A DNA stretch of 64,000 bases, from positions 35,010,135 through 35,074,134 of the forward strand of contig NC_134365.1 of the NCBI RefSeq assembly GCF_035582795.1, read 5' to 3'. Positions 14,236 to 26,100 of the stretch are shown here, in pieces. Under the pieces are notes generated by a model. The model saw only the letters and a list, made by a program, of their open reading frames with translations. It was not told where the DNA came from and made no database searches. Numbering within the stretch: position 1 is the first letter of the stretch; every line of letters starts with the position of its first letter. Source of the DNA: Mycteria americana (taxonomy: Eukaryota > Chordata > Aves > Ciconiiformes > Ciconiidae). A program made the translations under genes and the position numbers.

Positions 14236-15771
14236 GTGAGTACCAGTGAGGCTTGTGGTTGCCTCTCGTTTCCTTGCTGGGTGAGGTGGATTTGTTCCAC
14301 AGGTTCGGGAGCTTGTACACTGGAGTAACACCTCAGTTTCTGCATGTTCAGATATAAAACAACAGTGCAGGAGGAAGTACTTTTGGTGACCCGGTTTCAC
14401 CGCAGTTGAGAGCAGATCTGTTTTCTATAGCATGCAGTACTGCTGCAAAGCCTATTGGTTTAGTGCTAAACTGCTGGTGTCTGTGCTGATTTACCTCTTG
14501 GTCTTGCATACAAATGATAAATTTGTGTCAGGGATTAGTCATGTGTAGCCCACAAGGAGAAAATCATATAGCTAATGATATTTTTGCTCATCTAACTGTG
14601 GAGATGAGGAAAAAGAGCAGCAATAGCTAAAGACACACTTAGAAATATGAGTGCATATGCAAAGTAATGTTGCCTCAAGAACAGAGAAGACTCAGGTGCC
14701 CAGTTGTGCAATTCTCAATAGCCATCACTAGCCATGTTGGCTACCTCATCACAGCTTGGGCCTCATACATTAGATGGGGTTTCACTGAGCTTTACAGCTG
14801 CACTTGCCTTTAATTTTTCTTTTTTTTTTTGCTTAGTTCAGATTTGCAGTAATGTTGCCCTAAAAGACCTGGAGGTCCCACAACTCTGTTGCGGTAGTTT
14901 TCATTCCTTAAAATGTTTTTTTCAGCAGTGCAACGCTGGCATCCTTTGCTATTTATTTTCTTGGGTTTTTGCTGATTCTCCACATCTTTTACAGAGTTGG
15001 TTTAGATAATTTCTCATTTCATACCAAGGTTGGAACCAATAAGATATAAATCCTATATCAGCAATAAAAGATACAAAGGCTTGAAGCCTACCTAGTGTTT
15101 CCCTTGTCCCCTCCATCCCCCCAAAGCAATTAATGTATAACTTAGTATCTTAGCAGAGACCCATTAAGGCAGTTCTTCAGATTATGAAAGTCTAAGACAT
15201 TTTATCAGATTATATCAATCTAAGGTTAATTCCATTGATCACAGTGACCTCAACCATTTCGCAGCAGGCTGTGAACCTTGGAAAGTCTGTGAAAGTGATG
15301 CCTGGGAATAGCTCTGTGTATCTAATAGTAAATTAGTCTGGTCCTTTTAAGTAGTGTTCCTACCACTTAGTGATGGCTGCTAGTGACCTTTGTGAAATAA
15401 GCTCTGTACCAACCCAAGATCTTTGTGGCTAAATGTCTTTGCTCGTAAAACTCAGCACTCTAAATAGCATCCTTGTTAGCAGTTAATTAGTTCTTAATTC
15501 TTCAAATATGTACAGCATTTTTAGATGGGTGGTATATAGCTAATCTGGTTTATTGTAACTAGACTGTGGGTTTTCTGCCTTTGGCTCATCCAGATCTTCC
15601 TGGAAGGTCCCTGGGACCAAAAATTTGCTGGGCAGACCTGTGGCAAGGACACGTGAAATCTCTTTTGCAGCTTTGAGCCATAGGACATCCCAAAGTTAGT
15701 ACTTCCCCAGCAAGGTAGCAGAGGTGTTACCAGATGTCTGCTGGTACAATACTGCCTTTGGTAGAGCGCTT
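14236..15771. other. Intergenic, no recognised gene
   Basis: 1.5 kb between the speculative plus-strand exon and the larger CR1. It has a T-run at 14820-14830. Nothing else was recognised. Confidence 0.55.
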
Positions 15772-16829
15772 AGAATCATAGAGTCATAGAATCATTAAGG
15801 TTGGAAAAGACCTCTAAGATCATCTAGTCCAATCATCAACCCAACACCTCCATGCCTACTAAACCATGTCCTGAAGTGCCACATCTACATGTTTTTTAAA
15901 CTCCTCCAGGGATGGTGACTCCACCATCTCTCTGGGCAGCCTGTTCCAATGCTTGACCACTCTTTCAGTAAAGAAATTTTTCCTAATATCCAGTCTAAAC
16001 CTCTCCTGACGCAACTTGAGGCCATTTCCTCTCATCCTATCACTTGTTACTTGGGAGAAGAGACCGACCCCCATCTCTCTACAACCTCCTTTCAGGTAGT
16101 TGTAGAGAGCAATAAGGTCTCCCCTCAGCCTCCGCTTCTCCAGGCTAAACAATCCCAGTTGCCTCAGCTGCTCCTCATAAGACTTCTGCTCCAGACCCTT
16201 CACCAGCTTCGTTGCCCTTCTCTGGACACGCTCCAGCACCTCAATGTCCCTCTTGTAGTGAGGGGCCCAAAACTGAACACAGTATTCGAGGTGCGGCCTC
16301 ACCAGTGCTGAATACAGGGGCACGATCACTCCCCTAGTCCTGCTGGCCACACTATTCCTGATACAAGCCAGGATGCTATTGGCCTTCTTGGCCACCTGGG
16401 CACACTGCCGGCTCATGTTCAGGCAGCTGTCAACCAACACCCCCAGGTCCTTCTCTGCCAGGCAGCTTTCCAGCCACTCTTCCCCAAGCCTGTAGCGTTG
16501 CATGGGGTTGTTGTGGCCCAAGTGCAGGACCCAGCACTTGGCCTTGTTGAACCTCATACAACTGACCTCGGCCCATCGATCCAGCCTGTCCAGGTCCCTC
16601 TGCAGAGCCTTCCTCCCCTCAAGCAGATCAACACTCCTGACCAATTTGGTGTCATCTGCAAACTTACTGAGGGTGCACTCGATCCCTTCGTCCAGATCAT
16701 TGATAAAGATATTAAACAAGACTGGCCCCAAAACTGAGCCCTGGGGAACACCGCTTGTGACCGGCTGCCAACTGGATTTAACTCCGTTCACCACAACTCC
16801 CTGGGCTCGGCCATCCAGCCCGTTTTTTA
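15772..16829 (-). mobile_element. CR1 LINE fragment with open RT C-terminus (5'-truncated)
   Basis: Minus-strand CR1 of about 1.06 kb. The 3' end is at 15772 (gattctatgactctatgatt), with a 3' UTR of about 90 bp before the ORF2 stop. The 5' truncation is at about 16829, where the frame begins K-N-G-L-D-G-R-A. It has few visible lesions and is probably younger than the 5.7 kb copy. Lacking ORF1, the endonuclease and most of the RT, it cannot move on its own. Confidence 0.95.
15859..16794 (-). pseudogene. CR1 ORF2 C-terminal fragment (reverse transcriptase part and C-terminal domain)
   Basis: A 311-codon open frame inside the CR1 fragment; the frame continues open upstream to about 16829. [10 protein letters not shown] lies at residues 15-24 and the catalytic FADD at 45-48, followed by the CR1 C-terminal region ([20 protein letters not shown]). 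It ends at the natural ORF2 stop. Upstream RT motifs, the endonuclease and ORF1 are missing, so it is a dead fragment with an undamaged 3' portion. Confidence 0.9.
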
Positions 16830-17164
16830 CCCTTTTTTATACTTATGGAGGTCCACTGAGACAGCACCTATAAAGTAGTGGGGTTGGAAACACTGCATGT
16901 TCTTCTTGTGCGTAAATGCCCTCGTCATGTCTGTCCCCTTGTGAAAAGTACACCTCTCAGAGCCGGCTTTGATGAATCCTGCTCTTTGTGGGTGTTGTTT
17001 TCATTGCTCAGCTGTGCTAACCACAGTGTTTTCTCAGAGGTAGGTGGGTAGGTAAAGAGTGTGTTGCAAGAGGTGTTTTCTAGCAGTTAGTTTTGACCTA
17101 TTTTGTTTACTGGCATCTGGACTGTTTGTAAATACAAAAATCAAATAAATCTTTCCAATTTTAG

Positions 17165-17212
17165 ACAACTGTCCCGAGCCCTCAGAGTGGCATTCAGATG
17201 CCCTCAGAGGAA
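17165..17212 (+). CDS. Exon-like segment (unassigned, speculative)
   Basis: The plus strand has ctttccaattttag, then 16 codons (TTVPSPQSGIQMPSEE), then gtatgg, a moderate donor. The phase is 0/0, so it could join the segment at 14176-14235. No protein family was recognised. The evidence is only splice-like motifs and an open frame. Confidence 0.12.
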
Positions 17213-17333
17213 GTATGGGTTATTTCTGCAGTAAACAGTACTAATGGTCTCTTGTGCTTGATAGAGGGTTGTAATGTAAATATAGACATGTTCTTACTTG
17301 AATGAACTGATTTATAATAGTCCTCTCTTTTAG

Positions 17334-17363
17334 GATAGTGAGATTGTCCCCAGAGAAGTCAAG
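17334..17363 (+). CDS. Exon-like segment (unassigned, speculative)
   Basis: The plus strand has agtcctctcttttag, then ten codons (DSEIVPREVK), then a weak donor gtgttg. The phase is 0 in and 0 out, if spliced there; otherwise the frame stops 11 codons later at TAG. It is the third in-phase candidate after 14176 and 17165. It may well be coincidence. Confidence 0.1.
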
Positions 17364-17466
17364 GTGTTGGTGGTGTGTTTGCCTGGCGTGTCGTAGTGCC
17401 ACCCCACTTGCTCAATGCTTTAGTTGCCTGCCTGGGGTTTGCAAACTACATGGGGTGCATCTTCTA

Positions 17467-17544
17467 CTTGGTGGGCTCACGCTCTGGTCATCTGCGAGGA
17501 GGGACTTCCTCCTCACGGCTGACCAGAGCATGAGTCCCACCAAG
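17467..17544. repeat. Near-perfect 78-nt inverted repeat (hairpin)
   Basis: The left arm starts CTTGGTGGGCTCACGCTCTG at 17467 and the right arm ends CCAGAGCATGAGTCCCACCA then AG at 17544. They pair over about 36 bp with three mismatches (C480/A530, T491/C519, C495/A515), a few G-U pairs and one bulged base (C538), leaving a 3-nt loop (17504-17506). Two mismatches sit at CG versus CA/TG, as expected from CpG decay. It could be a pre-miRNA-like hairpin or a recent palindrome; the tiny loop is unusual for a miRNA precursor. No known miRNA was recognised. Confidence 0.85.
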
Positions 17545-20500
17545 AGCTGAGTTTGCCCTGGTGTAATCTGGAGCAGGCAGGGACATGCTGGAGCACTGGA
17601 TGAAGGAAGCTAATTAGGTGGCACGTGTGTGTCTGAGCACACTTCACACTCCCTAGAGAGTACTCTGCATCTTGGTGGGCACTGGCAGCCCCGTATGAAA
17701 GATTTCAGGCCATTCTTTATTCCTTGGCCCAGAGCAGGGGTGAGAATATCATCCCCTCTCGAGATTAGATTGGTCCTAAACAGTACAGTCTGTGATCACA
17801 TCTTAGACTAGGAAATCAGCATCCTGTGTGAAGATGACACGTCTGCTTTTGTAGTGATACTTGAGTGTGTGTTGAAGCCATCAGCACAGCTAGGACTCAG
17901 TTATTCAGGCTTTTTTGTCAACCACGTTTTATTGTTTTCACTACCAGAACTCTTTAAGAAAACAAATGATTTCTGCATCTCTGAGTACCCGCATTCCTGG
18001 GTTTTATTCCATTAACTGTGGGGACTGCGGATTCTCGTTAAAATAATCTGCCTCTGGAAAGCGGAGAAGTTGACCCTGTTTGTTCTGCCCGGAAAGATGC
18101 CAATTAGTGCTTCACTCGAGTCAAAATTTAACAAAGGCTTGAATGTTCCTGTGCCTGTTGCTCAACAAGATTGTTTATCAATTTACAGGGAGGCCACGCT
18201 GCCTTTTGAAAGTGCTGCTGGAGGCCTGCCAGCAGTAGTAACAGAGACTGCGCTCGTTGTTTAAATGCCACTGGATGCGAGAATGGCAGACTGATGCCTG
18301 TTTTCCTTTCATTTTATGATGATCTAATTGCAAGAGATATATAATTCCTCGTTATGTCAGGGAGGTTGTTTCTCCAGCATCTGGTACTTCTCTGATTATC
18401 TACAAATGGTATCTGAAAATTAATAGGAGATCCAGCTCTCATGTAAGAAATACTAGTGGGAACCGTTGCCTGCAAAAAGCCTGAGGAGACTTCAGAGTCT
18501 GCAAGAACTGGCTTTGTCAGTGAACGTATAATTTTCTTTTTTTCTTTTTTTTTAACATCCTAGTAAATTACAGGCTTTGGTTATGGTTTGGAGAAATGTG
18601 TTCTACAAATGTTGTAGCATCTGTATGCTGCTGTTTTTACTGCAGCCGTTGTACAGGTCATTAATCTGATCTCACGTCGTAAAAATTTCTCCACCCTCTT
18701 CATGAGTTTCTTTGTTATCATAACACTTTCCAATACCTTGGCGCCTAACTCCGCTACGCTCCCTTATAATTACCCAGGGTAGAACAACTGCTTTTTTATC
18801 CTCGACGTGCCTGGCTCCTGCGGCGGTGTTGCCAAGCCCTGTGCTCGCCGCATCTCTGCGGCAGGCTGCACATCCAGGAACATGCAGGGAGCTCCGGAGG
18901 GCTGGTCCTGATGGCCGGGGAGACGTTTGGCCAACAGACCCTCTCCTCTCATCCTCGTCGGCCGCTCACCAGCATGGGGTCATGGCACGAGCCCAGAGAG
19001 GGGAAGTGGCAGCCGCAGATGCTCCTTCATCTGGTACTTCGTTTTCACCTCTCTAATCACTGTCAGCCACCTCTAGAGGCACAAGGGTTGTTGCCGGCCA
19101 GTGCTGTGGAAGGGGAGTGGTTGAGCAAACGCCTCCTAAGCGAGGTGAGGGGAGCCGGCAGCTCTGCCTGGGCCGCGGGGCAGGTCTGCAACAGACAGTA
19201 ATGGGGATGGTCCAGCTGTTGCAAAGCTTATGTGAAGTTAGCAGTGCTGGGAAAACAACGGTTTTTGGAAGGAGTCACTTTTGGAAACTTACCTGAGCAT
19301 TGGTCCCCAAAGGTGTCCAGGAAGGAAAAGCTCATGGAAGCATGTCATGGGCACGATCAGCAGCTGCTACATTCAGAGGGCGTAGACAGAAGTAATGATC
19401 TCCGTCAAAAACTAGGTGAATTTCACCAGCTTTTCATAACTGGCAAGAGGACAGTGCTTCAGGTTTCCTGACTACTGGGCAAACACTCTCTCAAGGGGAC
19501 GTAGCAGGCAGGAGGAGGGGGATCTGGTTACCTCCGGGGAAAGGAGCTGAGGCTTTAAGCCAGGTGGCATTTTCCAAGGAGGGGATGTGGTTCTTGGCTC
19601 CAGGGTACATTCTGGCTCCCACTGATAATATGCTTTCCTCCGTTTTTTCCAGGGCAGCAGCCTCCATGGGCCTATAGTACAGGGATCTCAAAGAGGGCAG
19701 CAGTCGGCCAGGCACCACCATCAGCCTCACAAGGTGGCTTTGCTTTGCAGATTGGCTCTCAGACGGGACTGGCCTGTGCCACTCCAGCTTGTCACAGTTT
19801 ACTTTCCTAGCCCTATTGTCTAAGCCTTGGCCAAACTACACCTTTTTCCAAGAATCCAAATAACCTCATGTTTTTTAAGCAGTGAGCCATGGCAAGGCTG
19901 AGGCACACTAAGCCAGCAGCACCGTCCCTTGCCAGCGCCATGGCATTTAGCAGTGTAACACCAACAGCTTTAAAAGACTCAATTTTCCGTAACTGTAAGT
20001 TGAAACAGAAATGCATGGCACTTAATATTTGCAAAATACAGATGCCAGGTTGCCTTGAAAACTTCTAACTAACTGCACTGGGGTCTATGTTAAGAAGTCA
20101 GTATTTCAGCCAGAGATTGCTAACACAACTGACTGCAAAGCAAATGGTGCTGCTGTCCTGCGTGGGTCTGAGGAGAACAGGGTATGAGAAGTGAAGCCCA
20201 TGTTCAGTTTATCAGGGGCCTGTGATTAGAAAGGCTTAGAAATGAACTTACCACTCATCCCTGCTCCTACCATCTCCGCTTTCTCCACAATTCTTAAAGT
20301 TGGTGTGAATGCTTACTACCAGCTCTTGGCACGGGGGGAATGAGACATCTTAACAGTGGCCTGAATTTGGGCTTCAGCCTGAAGAGTAACTGCAATTTCA
20401 CACAAACTTAAGTCAAACTAAGACCCCACTTGAACCAAACGGGGGGGTCTCTTCCCTCAGGCAGAGTTTGCCCTGGGTAATTTTCTTTTTTTCCACCCCC

Positions 20501-23139
20501 AAGCAGGGACTGGTCAGATGAACTCAGAGATCCAGCTAACCTTGGGGATACATGAAGACCAAGCCAAACCAAAGGCGGAAGCATGTGGCTGGAGAGGAGG
20601 TTGGTGTTTCTTTCTTTGGCTGTGTGGCTTAAAGTGAGCTTCAGGTGAAGCTGTCAGACTGCACAGCAGAAGGCAACAGATGTTTGTTGTTGTCTCTGCA
20701 AGCAAGGTAGAAAAGAAATAGAGCTTCTCCTCTTTCTCCTCTGCTCCACAACCCATGTTCCTATGTTTTGAGGTATGGCTCTCAGATGATTATTCTTGGC
20801 TGGGTAGAGAAGTGGGTATGCCCAAACAGGAGAGGCTATTAGACCATGTCAGTGCAGAAGCTTGTACCTCTGTGCTCCCAGGGTTATGGCTTCAAGACAT
20901 TTCCCTGGGCTTGGGGATCAGGCAAAGGCTTGCCAAGGATCCTCTGATACATAAATCCTGCCATCGCTTCTCCTGCAGAGGGGCGCAGGGAACCATGCCA
21001 CAGAGATGTTGGCTGTACACATCCTGTTCCATCAAGCAAGCTATTCAGCTGCATGGCTAGGACTCTAGCCAAGAGGACTTTTTGTAAGTAGTCACTATCC
21101 GAGCACTAGTAAAATTAGCGGTCAAAAGCAAAAAGTTAGCTTTTTCCAAACCCTCTAAGGCTTTGACAGAGGCACTTTTGCAGATCTAGCTGGGAATGCT
21201 TAAGACATTGCTGTCCTCGGGTATCCTCCTCATCCATATGCTAATGGCTTCTGCTTCCATAGCAGACGAGGTCCGGTGGGGGTTTAGCCACTCCAGGCAC
21301 CAGTTTGGCATCTGAACTCAAACCCAACTCTAACAGCAGCCGTTAAAGCTAAACTGCCTGACTTGACTCTGAAACAGACTGGCGAGCACTTGGACAGTCT
21401 TCAGGGAACAGGCAGAAACAAGCACTGGGCTTGAGAAATGCTATCATCTTCAGCAACACCAGTCTGTGGTGACCATACGCCATGGCTTCAGGTCCCTCTA
21501 AAACTGTATCAGAAACTTTACATTAATGCTCCATAGCCATGTATTGATGTTTTACTCTATGTACTCCACCGAGTCTAATACAGTTGGCTTTGCAAGAGCT
21601 GCACGCCCTGAGTTCAGTGAAAATACTTGCGTAAAAGCAGGGAGCACATGCTGTTTAAGGCATTATAATGATATATAGTCATCCCTTTAAAAGAATGAGT
21701 ATGGCCCCGACATTAGTTTAGATCACCATTTTAATGTTTAAAAACTATAGAGGTAACAGAGAGATTATAGACCTTAATACATTTTTTTTTATTTACACAC
21801 AGAAACTGAAAAACTGCATCGTTTATTTGGATATGAGCAGCACAAAGTATGGTGATGTATGGAGGAGCAAAATATTGTCAATGACTCACTTCAACAATCT
21901 ATTAGAGATGAGCTCGTATCAAGGGTACATCATTCAAACAGTATTGTTCATACTGGATCTGGGTGAGCCTTAACATACCCTGGGACACTAAAACCAGGTT
22001 TCTATAAACAAGTTCAAGTTCAAGTCTTGTGGAAAAATACCTTTACAGCTTATATTTTGTTGGCTATAACACTGAAAACAAAACGTACACTTGTATTAAT
22101 TTGAAAAGCTCTGTAGAAGTGACTGCATATAGGTTTTTTCCTCAAATTTGTGCTCATGGTGAAAGCAAACGTTATTTCAAGTTTCCTTTTCATCCAAGAC
22201 CATAAAGTAAACTTGGGGAAAAAAAAGTATTTTTAGATGCTTTTCTCAACCTCTGTTTTTCAGCAATCCTGAAAAAACGCGTTTCTGTGCTTTACCAGAG
22301 AGAAAGTCTATGCAAGGCTCTTGACGGAGGCACTCTCAGGATATACACAACCCTGCCCTCTCATCATCCTCACCCCCGGACACGCAGCTATCCCACGACC
22401 AAAATAGTGGCCTCCGCCAGCTCGTGGGGTGGGATGTGCAAGCAGTCCCTGGCTGGGGATGCCCTTGGTGCTAGTGTTTTGGTCGCGTGATAGCAGCGTG
22501 CCTGGGTCTGCGGCGGAGGAGCAGCCGCAGGACTCTGCAGGAAGGGAGCAGGCTAGAAACAGCACAAATCGCTCTGGTTGCTGCCCAGCCCTGGCTTGTA
22601 GTACTTTTTGTCTGAACTACAGGCATTTCTGGTGGCGGAAAATGGAAATGCAGAAGTCCTGCCCTGACTTCTGTTTGTACTAGTTGGGTAAATACATGCC
22701 TGGATACAACATGGCATAATGCTGGGTCAAATTGCTGGCTGCAGTTTGCTCCGGTTTCTGCAGAAAGCCTTTTCAGCACTTTACTACCACCTGACCTCAG
22801 CTGAGGAGGCAAGAGGTACCTGAGTACCAAAGGGGCCCTTTACAAGGGAGATACTTTACCCAGCAGGAAGACTGGCTAACTTGCTGTTGAGAAAACAGGG
22901 AGTCTTGTGCTGAAATTAATCCTAGCAATTTAATTGGACCTTTTATTTCTCTTTTTCTTGTTACATTAGCGATGTAATTATAATTTCAAGTTTAGGCTTA
23001 AACTTGTGAACTCTTCGGAGAAAGGAAAGGATATACATTTTGCTAAGTCAGAAGCTAAAGTATTTGTATTTCTATTAAAATTATTCTTAATATGCAGAGC
23101 CTATCTCAACACTTCTATATCATAGGGGATAAACGACTG
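17545..23139. other. Intergenic, downstream of SLC38A1
   Basis: 5.6 kb. The right part (21.7-23.1 kb) may still belong to the longest SLC38A1 3' UTR isoforms, because minus-strand AATAAA hexamers lie at 21788, 21832 and 22942. 18800-19200 is GC-rich. No gene was recognised. Confidence 0.5.
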
Positions 23140-26100
23140 CAAAAATATACAGCATCCTATTTATTTACAATATATATGTACATAAAAATGAAATTTCCTA
23201 CAATACAACACAACTGCATAGATTTGTCTTCAGAAACATAGGCATGTGTACAATTTTTGAATTCTAGACCTTCCCAGCCCTGTACTTTTTATTAATTCAT
23301 TATCTTTTTTTTTTTCACAGTTTGTTACAGAAATCCTTACATTAGATACAAATAAAACATTCTCTGTGTAAGTTATAGGAAATAAGGATTTTCCTGACGC
23401 CAAGGGCTCTGGGGAATTGTTTAAGAAAGCACCCTGGCGCCAGGCGATAAAGCCATCTCGTGGAGCTGCTGATGGAGCTGAGTACATTCTGCTGTGCCTT
23501 TCTCCTGCAGGCACTGGGGTGGGATGGTAGGACTGGAGGTGGGACACCACCACATGGAAAGAGTTTTGTTTTGACCCAGATGCTCTTTAGCCTTAATGTA
23601 AGGTTCAAGCAAAGAAATGTATTCGTTTAAAGATTAGCTAGAGATACCATTAATTGTTACTGTTAATACTCAGTATCAGAGAGACCTGTGGTGCTTATGC
23701 GTTGTAAGGCAGATGTACAGACACAACCCATGTATCATCCAACCTGCATTTGCACGTGTGACTTATTGCAAGCGGAGCACAAGCTATGGGTCAGTGTGTG
23801 GCTCAGGAAAGCAGCCTTCGGGAGCGGAGGGGCATCCCCATCCCTGACCTCGCAGGATGAGACCGGCCAGGGCCTGCACATGGGCTAGGCACCACTTGGT
23901 CCCTGTCAGCCCTACAAAAGATCTGTGCCACTGCATGGATTTGTCGTCGGCCCTCTGACCAGGAGCAAGCATCACCCACAGAGGTCACTGCTCCCGAGAT
24001 ACTGTTCCCAAATAACAGTTTACTGTTTTACTTACTAGGCGTGTTTGCCATCGGACAGACAAGGGCAGCTGTATTCTGCAACCATAAGGGTGCTTTAAGC
24101 TTATGACTATTTTCTTTGCAATGTGCTGTGGACTAGGAGAGGCAGCAAGGCCGTCTTTTAAGTATAGGATTAACTCCTACAATCTTATTAGGAGCCCCTG
24201 CTTCTAATTAGTCCTTCCTTGTCCCTCACCACTCAATTGTTGCTATTACGCAAACGAGAATTTTGCAGTATTTTGTTGTAGTTATTAGGAGCAATTTTGC
24301 ATCCAGTCTACGACATTTGCAGTGCTCACAATAGTGATAAACTCTCTATGAAAAGAAAGCATGCTACCACCTACTAAGTAGATACGGTACACTGGATCCT
24401 ATTAATTTAACAACAGAGAAACTCCTACAGCATTTCACTGTGCTCTTAAAATCCTAGCTAAGATGTGGGACTCGTACATCAGAGGCTACAAGTTCACTAT
24501 TTCAAATGAACTGAATAACAGCAGTACATTTTACAGATAACCTCATACAAATATTGTCATCCATCACTGATGTTGACAGTTACAGCAGGGTCTATTGCAT
24601 TCTGTTAAGAATGTATAAACCTGATGAGAAAACAAAAAGCACGTTATTTCACGTTCATTACCACAGACATCAATAAACACATGATTCCTTTCCATAAATA
24701 TCTATAAATATGATGCCAGTAAATCAGTCTAAGCAAAATTCCCTCTTTTTTTTCTTTTTTTTTCAGAGACCCAGAAACAAAGTCTGTTTAAAGACTCAAT
24801 ATTTTGGGTATCTATTTTTCAATATCCAAGATATGCTTTGATGGTCCAGTACCTCGGGTAATTTCACTCTACGCACACACCCAGCTCATTCTTCTCCCTA
24901 TTTATCCAGTAAAACTCCAGTATACAAATAAACTGGGAAAAAGAAGAAGGCAGAATAGCAAAGAGGAGAGAGAGATAGTGATGGAGGAGATTTAGGAAGA
25001 TGCAAGGAGCAATCAGTCACCCAACAGTCCTTCAAGCCGAAGGAAGCTGGGTGCCAAAACTCAATGGTTGGTATTTTAAACACAAGACTACAGACTATTT
25101 GGGAGGGGGTGGAAGGGAGATGTCGCAGTTGTGACCTTGCTGGGACCCTGTGCAGCAGATCAGACTTCTAGCTCCTACCTGGGTATTTGAAAGTTGCTCC
25201 CAGGATCTCCTCTCTCATAACCCCCCGATGCACAAAGCTGCACTGCTCATACATCAGTAGTAGAAGAAGGATAAAAGGGGGAGGAAAGCAGGAGAGCCCT
25301 GGAGCATTTTGAGGATAACACTGTACGGCATTCTCAGGTCTGAGTTAGGTTTTTTGGGATGAGATCCAGAGAGATTATAAGGCACCTCAAAACCTGAAAT
25401 GTGACCCCAGCAAGCTGAGTCAGAAAACAGAGCGAGATGCTGGGCTCCTGCTGCAGTGACCAGGAAGAGTTGGGTGCCTGTGAAAGGGGAACCACAAACT
25501 TACACCCCAAGCTGGGAAGATGCCTGGAATGAGCTGCAAGGAGATAGGAACCAAGCATGGGTTCTTCTCTCCAGAGCTTGACTAACGCCTGGGCTTGTAG
25601 GCTCTGGTATGGACTTCTCTGTGAATCAGGGCAGGGATCAGTCCCATAAAGAGACGTCACAGAGAAAAGTGGTGACCTGCACCATCACAGGCAAGGGTTT
25701 GAGACGAGCCACCAGAAAGCATGAGCTCCCTCAGCCCACAGGTCCCAGGCAGCGCAGTGGTTCGTGTGTTAAATGCTGGGCTGGGGGGTGCCTGGGAGGA
25801 AGGACACTGCACCGGAGACCTTGCTGGGAGCCTGTGCCGCAAGGAGTGAAAGTCTGAAGGGCCAGGAGGAGGACAGACTAAGGGAACCCTGCTCTGCAGT
25901 CTAGCAGGTCGCTTCGTCTGGAAGGAGGATTCCAGTTTTGGTTTTGCTGCTGGGCTACTCCAAGGTCTTGGGCAGCCTGCAGAGTCTACTCTGCCTTATT
26001 CCTGGACCACAGTGGAGTATCGGCAGAGCCGGGTACCTCACTGCCTAGGCTGAGGTACAGATTTGGAAGTCTGGGTTTAGTATGTTTAGTTTCTGCAGCG

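Noticed and set aside
13930..14400. 156-codon minus-strand open frame
   Set aside because: No recognisable domain and no supporting splice or start context. It overlaps the plus-strand exon-like segment and looks like chance.
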